Source of the DNA: Branchiostoma belcheri
Taxonomy: Eukaryota > Chordata > Leptocardii > Amphioxiformes > Branchiostomatidae
Assembly (NCBI RefSeq): GCF_001625305.1
Contig: NW_017803224.1
Location: 135,047-199,046 of the forward strand
DNA: 64,000 nt
Direction: 5' to 3'
The notes below the pieces were generated by a model. That model ran no database searches. It was not told where the DNA came from and was given only the letters and a program-made list of their open reading frames with translations. Positions within the stretch are counted from its first letter, which is position 1. Each line of letters starts with the position of its first letter. Made by a program: the position numbers and the translations under genes. This document shows positions 56,704 to 64,000 of this stretch, piece by piece.

Positions 56704-58262
56704 AGATTCTTTATTGACACAACAAAAAAGTACAGAGACTTTTGTATGGTCTTCTACAACTTAACTAAAGATATAACAAAGCTAAATACATGTGTGAATA
56801 ACGTCAACATACGTACAGAGTATATGTATGATGTAACAATAAAGGTTAACTATTCTCTAACATGTGTTCTCTACGATCGAAACATTCTTTAATGTATTTT
56901 CCTATTTGAACACTGTATTGGTTATCTCCCCTGAGAATGTAGTTGCATTTATCTATAGGATCTAACGTATTGAAATCAATTGAACAAGCGGAAAGAAAGG
57001 TGAACAGCAATAAGCGCTTAACATTGCATAGTGTACAGTCCATTATGAAATGGTGCTCATTTCAATCATGTTTGGACAAAATGGACAGAACCTTTGGTCA
57101 TTTGGTATTTTCTTGTATCGACCTGTTTCTATGTTTAATTTATGACAACTAATTCTTAATTTTGTGATCGCTTTTCGGATATCTAGATTGTGTATACTTG
57201 AGAGGTATTGTTTTTGTCCATAGTTTTCCTTTAATGGGGTATAAACAGAAAGTTTTGCGTTGTTACTAATAGAATTATACCATTTTTGCATATATATATC
57301 TTGAAGGCGGGATCGTAATTGATTGGTTATCGTATCCACTTGGTATGACCCGGGGTTCGTCCAGAATTGTCCAAGACCATTGTAATTCAGAATGCCATTT
57401 ACGTGTTAAGCCAATCGTGTTTACCAGAATATAAAACATCGTATGCTTCACGAAGTAAGGTGTCTTCGGGCAAGTTTACAAAACGATGCCAGTATTTTAT
57501 TAATTGTATTTCAGTATCTATTATTATTGGAAAGGTTCCTAGTTCTCCACGAACACCATCATTTGATGCTTTGTATTAACTCTAAGTAAAAATTTTTGTT
57601 CATATCGATGGCATCAAATTCTGGAATATGTTGAGAAAGATGTATATTTTCAATTGAAAAGTTGTCGTTTTCTAATTTTAGACGAGACGCTAGATTAAAG
57701 AACATGTCCTTGTCTGCCCTTCTTTCAAAATGAATCACATATGTGTGGGCACAAGTGGAGCTTAAACTCTTTCTAACCGAAGCAGGAATGTTTTCATCTA
57801 GACCAAGTTTCTCTAATACAGCGGAGAAAACGTTTTTTGGTGTGGATTCTGGAATACGCGTAGAAACATTAAGATTTAGTGTTTTAGATGTTTGGTCGAA
57901 ACAAGTTAATTCGGATCCATATAGAAAAATCGGCTTCACAAATTTGTTGAAAAGGCTTTTTGCTAATTGAATTGAAATGTTAGTTTCAGAAAACAAATAG
58001 AGATTTAAGTTTGAATAGCGCTCTCATTGCTTTAGTTTTTAAATATTTTCTGGCGGTTTTAAATTTGCCCGAAGACGTGAGAGGTATACCGAGATAAGTG
58101 TAGCTGTCGGTAACTTCAATTTCCTTTCCATATATATAGAATCTATTTAGACATTTATTTGGTATTCCCTTCGCGAATATAAAAACTTTGGTTTTAGTTA
58201 CATTGACACTCAATTTCCATCTATTGCAGTATGTTTTTAAATGCATCTACAACGTGATTAAA
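56704..58262 (-). mobile_element. CRACK/Daphne-type LINE (family B), longest copy, 5'-truncated
   Basis: In minus-strand order: CNRWKLSVNVTKTKVFIFAK and YTYLGIPLTSSG (end of the reverse transcriptase palm/thumb, 57986-58246), LFNKFVKPIFLYGSELTCFD (57559-57996), then FCPFCPNMIE (zinc-knuckle-like, 57043-57339) and PIDKCNYILRGDNQYSVQIG near the end (56846-57043). Frameshifts separate the pieces. The 3' end has AATAAAGAATC. The catalytic ADD segment and everything upstream are missing. Confidence 0.85.
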
Positions 58263-58576
58263 ACTGCCAAACCTACAGTGGGAGAGAAAACATGTAGGTA
58301 AACACATTTCTCAAAATCTCCCGACATTTTATGGCCCGGAAATACTAGATATTGAGTAAAGAGACTCCTTTTACACAGCCAAGTCTTTTATTCAGCCTAC
58401 TCTCCAAGCAGAGGTTGTGGGGAATGATCGTTACCTTTTTATATATGGCCGGGTTTTTTTGTCCTGATCCCCACCACCTCCCCGTCGGTGGCTGCGTAGC
58501 TTCTCTGGCCAATGGATACTGTCTGGCCAATTTGATACTGTCTTTTTGCCACCGAGAGGGATCTGCTTGGAGATTA

Positions 58577-58626
58577 TATTCAGCCGACGTTTCGGTGATC
58601 GACGCCTGTCACCTTTCTCAGGGCAA
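58577..58626 (-). ncRNA. Isolated hammerhead-like motif
   Basis: The minus strand reads CAGAATTGCCCTGAGAAAGG, then a hairpin GGTGA/TCACC, GAAACGTCGGCT. It matches the arms at 55.5 kb apart from CTGAGAA in place of CTGATGA. No inverted partner was found. Confidence 0.35.
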
Positions 58627-58664
58627 TTCTGACTGGTTCACATTGCACTGCTAAATACTGTACA

Positions 58665-58918
58665 TTTGGGAATGCATCTGTAGCAGCAACATCACTGCTT
58701 CAAAGTAAAAAACAAAACAATAAATCAGCCTTGTCTTGTCTCCTCTCTTCATATTTATCTGCCATCCACGTTCTGGCATGACAACATATATCTTTGCCCA
58801 TTTTCGGCATGTTGACCACTGTAAGAGGGCAACAAAATTTCTTGTTTTTTTTTCTCCAAAATCAGGCGAAAATTCATGCACGCGCTGATGTCATTCATAA
58901 GAATTACTTACTGTGACC
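58665..58918 (+). mobile_element. Harbinger-like MITE, CACAGCAAG subfamily, left end lost
   Basis: Internal GCCATCCACGTTCTGGCATG and the right end ATTACTTACTGTGACC are present, followed by TTG. The left TIR is missing. Confidence 0.7.
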
Positions 58919-59044
58919 TTGTTTGTATTTGCAATTAGCCCTCGGGCATGTGCTAGTATTTTTTTTAATTCCAACATCTAATTAAAAGACGTAGTGACGG
59001 CACACTCCATTGTTTTCAACTTATATAAATGCCGCCACAAACAC

Positions 59045-59205
59045 AGGGGACAATACAATACTAATTTTCAGCTGAGCGAAGTGAGAAAAGTCTTGTAAAC
59101 TGAGATCAAGTAAAGCACAAGATTGATGGCATGTCAGCACTCGAACCCGGGACCTCTTGATTCCGAGTCGAGCACTCTGGCTACGCCACACGACCCCCAC
59201 GGCTA
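59045..59205 (-). mobile_element. tRNA-headed SINE, 3'-truncated
   Basis: On the minus strand: A-box TGGCGTAGCCAG (59178-59189), B-box GGGTTCGAGTG (59138-59148), then ACAAGACTTTTCTCACTTCG and CTCAGCTGAAAAT, parallel to ACTTTCCTCACTTCACTCAG of the SINE at 56.5 kb. The Deu-like body and tail are missing. Confidence 0.7.
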
Positions 59206-59738
59206 GTATTTGCAATAATCGTTACTCAATTAACGTTCTAAACAAGCCCCGAGCTTCAGAGGAGGTGGGAAGTGATAGCATCTATGGGGAAATGGAACCA
59301 TCAATGGGTAAATCGGCCGAACTGCCTGAATGTTAAGTCTTTTGTGTGTTTCATTATGGATGGGTCTAGAGATGGGCCCAGTCGTCGCCACATACGATAA
59401 GATCAAGCCTGGGTGCCAGACGGTTTCCAGGGCCTACACAGGCCAGCTCCTCGGCTCCAGGGCCAACATCCCCCAAAGGAAATTATACCGAATCCCCCCT
59501 CAGTTAGACCCTGATCCACGTGCACTGGCTAACTCTGGGCCTAGCGTCATATGAGTCCGGCATGCAGGCTAGACTGTTTCCAGGGGCTACATAGGATAGC
59601 TCTTCGGCATTTGGGGACCCTGGAGCCGAGGACCTGGCCTATGTGTGTCCTGGAAGCAACCTGGCATGCAGGCTATCTGAGGCTGGCAGTCAGCGGATAC
59701 AGGAAACGGAAGGCAAGGTTTCCCACAAACCTTCATTC

Positions 59739-60466
59739 CCTGTCACACATTCAGAACCTTTCCCCGACCACCAACAAAGTTGGGAGCAATAAGTGACCAA
59801 CTTTTGGCCACGCTTACTTTTTTCTACGGATTGAATCGAATTTTTAATTTATCGAGTTAAATTTCAGTCAAATTTGACTCCCAACCACATTTTAAACCTA
59901 CTCCCGAACACCAGCCAACCACCTGCTAACCTGATAGCCGACCCCCCTGCCCACCGCCAAATATTTTGAAAAATTCGGCTGGCGCAGCCGAACAGTAACC
60001 AAACACAGCCGACCTTGCTCCCGACTTACTCCTAACCATAGTTGTCATGCCCATGGCCAGGCGGGGTTCGGGGGATTCGGAAGACCCCCCCCCCCCCACA
60101 AGGCTGAAAGGTCCACTTTTTGGTCCACTTTTTATGTAAAGGTCCACTTTTTGGTCCACATTTCATGTAAAGGTCCAAGATTTTTCTTGAAAACATGGAC
60201 TGGAATCGTAGAAAAATTGCTCCCTTTAAATTTATCTCTGATCTTGTCTTGGAAATCCTGTCAAAAATGCACGAAATGCCATTTAAGAAGGTTCATTTTT
60301 CAAAATTTTCCGGGGAAGCATGCCCCCGGACCCCCCTAGGAACCTCGCGGCTACGGCGCTCGAGGTCCCCTCAAGCAGTGGGAAGAACCCCCCATTCAAA
60401 ATCCTGGCTACGGGCATGGTTGTGGCTAGCGTTCAGAAAGCCATACTCAGCTATGTGTGACAGAGG
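59739..60466. mobile_element. CCTGTCACACAT TIR element, ~728 bp
   Basis: CCTGTCACACATTCAGAACC on the left and ATGTGTGACAGAGG on the right are inverted. The body has CGAACACCAGCCAACCACCT, a short GAGTTAAAT/GTCAAATTTGACTC segment and a tandem GGTCCACTTTTTGGTCCA triplet (60110-60175). No TSD was resolved and no transposase is present. Confidence 0.7.
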
Positions 60467-61097
60467 CTTTCCATGTTGTGACAGTGTCAGCACGGATGTC
60501 CCACCAGCCTTGGACACAAGATAGCGGAAGCCCTTTTCGAACAAGGCCATCTAACGATATAAGAGTTTCCTTTCAGATAAGGTCAGAGAAAACAAAACAT
60601 CCTAAACCTGTGGTTTATGCATCTAATTGTGCTACAGGAACTTCCTATGACCAAAACTATGTTATGAATGACTTTTGACCTCCAGTTGACTTCGGGAGGT
60701 TGCTGGAAAGAGGGGAGGGGACAGGGGAGTTGGTCTGCTGGAGAGAACAGTTCTTCAGGAGCGTCAAACTGTTCTCTCCAGCAGAAAAACTACCCTGCAG
60801 CTGGCATGCTATCTGTCTATTTGGCCGGTTTCTACTCTTTCAGCCGCCTCCCGAAGCCTGATAGAGGCTAGCAAACTATACCAAAATATGTAGAGGGGAG
60901 CAATGCCCGCACATACTCGACCCGAAACCTGACCAGCCAAATTATCATGTTTAGCCCTTGGCGGGCTCTCATCTTGACAGCCACCCTGCCCTACATGATC
61001 TTATCTTGTGCACTGCAGTGCGAAGTGCCCGGTCCTTATCGTGAAACACTAATAACAACACCTGGGGCGCCGCACACGCGGCATTCGTCAGAATCCT

Positions 61098-61650
61098 TCA
61101 GCCCCTGTCACACATAGGCAAATATGGCCTCCCGAACACCAGCCGACCCCCCCCCCCCCCCAAACATAGAGAACACAACAAAAGTTCAGCGACTTTCGTA
61201 AGGTCTAAGACATGTAGATTTACAGACAAATATACATGGGTACAACGAAATTATCCTACGTACAAAGCAATAGATGGGTCAACTAATACTACTTGTTCTA
61301 AGGTCTAAACATTCTTTGATATACATGTGTATTTACCTATTTGTACACAGTAAGGGTTATTGCCTTCTAGGATGAAATTAAATTTATCTATAGCATGAAA
61401 TGTAACAAATTCTGTTGAGCAGGCGGAGACAAGGTTGAACAACTTTGTGTGTTTATCGTTATATAGTGTACATGGTTGGGAGTAGGTCGGGAGCAAGGTC
61501 GGTGAGCGGTTGGTTGGTTTTCGGCCAGGTTAGCTACTGTTCGGCTGCGCTAGCCGAGTTCCGGCCATGGTTGGCTGATGGTTGGCTGGTGTTCGGGAGT
61601 TTGTCGGGCCGTGGTTGGCAGTGAAATTTTTTGACTCATATGTAACTGAA
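61098..61650. mobile_element. CCTGTCACACAT family element split by a LINE
   Basis: The left part (CCCCTGTCACACATAGGCAA, CGAACACCAGCCGACC) ends near 61165 and an inverted right part (GGTTGGCTGGTGTTCGGGAG, TTTTGACTCATATGTAAC) resumes near 61484. The gap is filled by a family-B LINE 3' end. Confidence 0.6.
61166..61483 (-). mobile_element. CRACK/Daphne-type LINE (family B) 3' end, copy 3
   Basis: The minus-strand frame (about 61305-61483) has FNLVSACSTEFVTFHAIDKF then NFILEGNNPYCVQIGKY, a diverged version of the family-B C-terminus at 56.9 kb. It is inserted in the element above. Confidence 0.7.
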
Positions 61651-62102
61651 ATTGTATTTGCGACACAGAGGTTGTTCGAAAGTATTTTTCTTCAAATGTG
61701 TTGTCGATGACGGAAATCGTGCACGGTTGCGTGTTTCGTACGTATTGTAGGCTGGTTCTAGCTTTTTATTGGTGGTACCAAAAAATAAAGAGACTCATAA
61801 TGTTGCCTTGTTTTTTTTTGGGGGGGGGGGCTACATGCCTTGCCAATATTTCAAATATGAAATGATGACGAAAATGTGCTAAGAAATGGCAGTGAATGTC
61901 AATATCAGACAAATTTCCTCATCCAGAAAACTATTCGTTTTGCAGCCGTGAAATTGGATCAATTTTAACGGTAACACTACGGACGGTAACACCATGACAA
62001 GCCTGGTATACATTTCATATCGCACAAACTGTCAGCCTGGTGTTGAGTGAACCCGCACAGTCCGTGTGTTTACGCTGGTTTTAAGCCTCTGTTTCTGGGT
62101 GA

Positions 62103-62498
62103 GGCCACAGCACGTAAATTTTATGGATGACATCCTCCGCAGATTCCAAATCTAATGCGAACGGGCGAAAAAAAAACAAGATTCCTACATTTTCAAATTT
62201 TGACTCAATCATTGTACAAATGGTTTTGATTCAGTGGGAATATCACATATACACAACCAGCATCACATATCACTGCATCAAAGTAAAAACAAAACATTAA
62301 ATCAGAGCCTTTTCTTGTCTCCTCTCTTCATGTTTATCTGCCATCCACTTTCCGGCATAGCAACAGACATCGTTGCCCATTTTCGGCATGTAGGCCGCTA
62401 TCAGAGGGCAACAAAATTTCTCTCTTTCTTTTTCTCAAAAATCAGGCGAAAATTAATGCGCGCGCTAATGTCATCCATAAAAATCACTTGCTGTGGCC
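62103..62498 (+). mobile_element. Harbinger-like MITE, CACAGCAAG subfamily, 396 bp, TGA TSD
   Basis: GGCCACAGCACGTAAATTTT and ...AAATCACTTGCTGTGGCC are the ends; TGA on both sides (62100-62102, 62499-62501). The interior is collinear with 36738-37264. Confidence 0.9.
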
Positions 62499-62744
62499 TG
62501 ATGTAATGAATACCAGCAGGCCCCTGTCCCGTGTTGCACGCTGGGAGTTTCACCTACGCACGGCGCTAGGGCTGATGACGTCACCACTGTCCCTGACCCT
62601 CGCCGAAACTGCCTGATTCCGAGCTCTCATTTCAAAACTCTGCTGCGGGTAAACTGGAGAAAAACGTCATATTTAAAGCCATCCAAAGCGATTTCAGGGC
62701 AGGGATTTTTTACTGTACTCAAGTTCAATGACATAGTACTATTG

Positions 62745-62815
62745 AGCCACAACAAGTGAATTTTATGGATGACATATTTCGCAGACTCCAAATCTAATGC
62801 GATGGTTTTGCCGCC
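62745..62815 (+). mobile_element. Truncated Harbinger-like MITE
   Basis: AGCCACAACAAGTGAATTTT with ATGGATGACAT and GCAGACTCCAAATCTAATGC is the left ~70 bp of the CACAGCAAG subfamily. The rest is absent. Confidence 0.65.
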
Positions 62816-63023
62816 GAGAAATTGCAGGGGATTCCTTTAACACATTCTCTTGGCAGACAGAATATATCCTCTGTCCTTAGCCCGACGATAGAGTTTATTT
62901 ACACTTCTTAAGATGTGTTGTCACGTCTGGGTACAGATGTGGGGCTCAGTGTGACGTCAGGTCGGACGACCCCATACCAAACATCGCTCGTTCTCTCCAA
63001 GCAGAGGTTTGGGCTTTGGCTTA

Positions 63024-63027
<4 letters not shown>

Positions 63028-63105
<78 letters not shown>

Positions 63106-63180
63106 TCTCTCTCTCTCTCCCTCTCTCTCTCTCTGTGTATGAGTGTGTGACAGTGTGTGTGTTTGTGTGTGTGTGTGTAG
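63028..63180. repeat. (CT)n-(TG)n microsatellite
   Basis: Interrupted CT runs (63028-63134) are followed by a TG-rich run to 63178. A reverse-strand fragment of the CCTTCGCCAA family (GGTACTGCAGCAGGACTTTC) follows at about 63185-63280. Confidence 0.95.
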
Positions 63181-63673
63181 GAAGACAAAGGTCAAGGTCA
63201 AATATGGGCCTCCTGGTGGCTGACCTTGGTACTGCAGCAGGACTTTCGGTTTTTGTATCTTTTGTCCTGAACATGCTATGGTCAATTTGGGTGAAAAGTG
63301 TTACACGATGCCCCTTTAAGTTAAGGTATAACCCAAGCAAACTGTATTGCTAGACGATATATAGACACATGTCAGAACAGAGATATTTACACAAGCCGCA
63401 TGTTTACGGTGCTCACTATATTTGAAAGAGATAAGCCCGAAGAACTCACTCCAACTTACCATCCACAAACCGGTTTACATTTCGTCTGTTTTCTTAGAAA
63501 AATTTCAATGAGGTAAGTGGCTTTTCCGTTATATAACATCAAAATGTTGAAAAGGTTAGATTTTTAAGAGTGTGCGAATAGCTAGTGGGCATTTACGTAA
63601 CGTTTCTGAAAGGGATACTCCAAATCGTGTAACAGAGAAAGCTGGTGTAATCGGCTTTTGGTTTCCTACCTTA

Positions 63674-64000
63674 GGCCACATCGCCTTAATTTTATGGATG
63701 ACGTCCTCTGAAGACCCCCAAACTAGTACGTGCGGGCGAAGAAAAAAATACAGCCAAAAATTGATGCTAAACCACAGGAATACAAAGCTGGTATTGTGAG
63801 TTTGCGTAGTAGTATATAATTAGCGACGTGTACGACAAGCCAGCCGGCCCATTCTGGCCTTTTGCGGAATTTATGAGCGGGCACTGTACTTGGTTCTTGA
63901 GTTCCGTGGAGCCTCGGTAGCCTGGGTGCTGTCATCCGTAGTTACCGCCGACTCCCTATTGTCACTAGCTACAACACGTACTACGAAGGATGGTACCCAG
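63674..64000 (-). mobile_element. Harbinger-like MITE, CACACCG subfamily, cut by window end
   Basis: Starts GGCCACATCGCCTTAATTTT with ATGGATGAC and TTA before it; the interior runs as in 33330-33650 (CCTCTGAAGACCCCCAAACT, CAGCCTGGGTGCTGTC-like block near 63917). The last bases, GGATGGTACCCAG, look like the start of a TAGCCTGGGTACCATC-type terminus inside it. Confidence 0.7.

Noticed and set aside
59138-59205. tRNA gene on the minus strand
   Set aside because: Same reasoning; it continues into the SINE-specific CTTTTCTCACTTCGCTCA segment.
62908-63353. Arg/Glu- and Ser/Leu-repeat frames
   Set aside because: Translations of the CT/GA microsatellite.

Overview
This is intron/intergenic-type DNA from a metazoan nuclear genome, AT-rich and dominated by transposable elements, with a 146-base assembly gap. 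The mixture suggests a deuterostome, most likely an amphioxus (Branchiostoma): a tRNA-headed SINE whose body resembles the Deu-type core, CR1- and L1/Tx1-type non-LTR retrotransposons, many small TIR elements with GGCC ends, and frequent TACATGTA-type motifs. The organism is an inference from repeat style; no marker gene proves it. Long stretches contain no recognisable gene.

Layout. 1-45 is the end of a piggyBac-like element. 205-430 is a minisatellite. 421-6165 is a three-unit tandem duplication; each unit carries one minus-strand exon-like block (intact with splice signals in units A and B, frameshifted and cut off in C). 6555-8875 is duplicated at 14365-16188; a truncated LINE sits in the first copy while the second keeps the near-empty site. 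Between the copies lies the best protein-coding gene of the window, a minus-strand 311-residue single-exon gene of unknown function (10982-11917) with a TATA box and a polyadenylation signal.

19674-24500 is a minus-strand L1/Tx1-like retrotransposon. It is split by a 978-bp piggyBac-like element at a TTAA site, and the reading frame rejoins if the element and one TTAA are removed. 25595-26731 is a hAT-like nonautonomous element. 28-64 kb is a dense nest of MITEs, satellites, SINEs and LINE 3' ends. The main component is a Harbinger-like family group with GGCC ends: eleven copies with both ends visible, ten of them flanked by identical TNA triplets and one by ATA.

Other notable structures are a 62-bp satellite with a ~580-bp higher-order repeat (48026-49345), an 11-bp phased A/T-rich repeat (38815-39004), foldback elements carrying a hammerhead-ribozyme-like core (43.3, 54.8, 55.5 and 58.6 kb), two Mutator-like elements with perfect 9-bp target duplications, and a SINE sharing its 3' tail with a CR1-like LINE present three times nearby.

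There is no operon-like or pathway logic here. The biology is mobile-element ecology plus one orphan gene and a decaying tandem exon family. I found no convincing complete novel system; the strongest leads are the hammerhead-like foldbacks, the TNA-targeting MITE group and the orphan helical protein.
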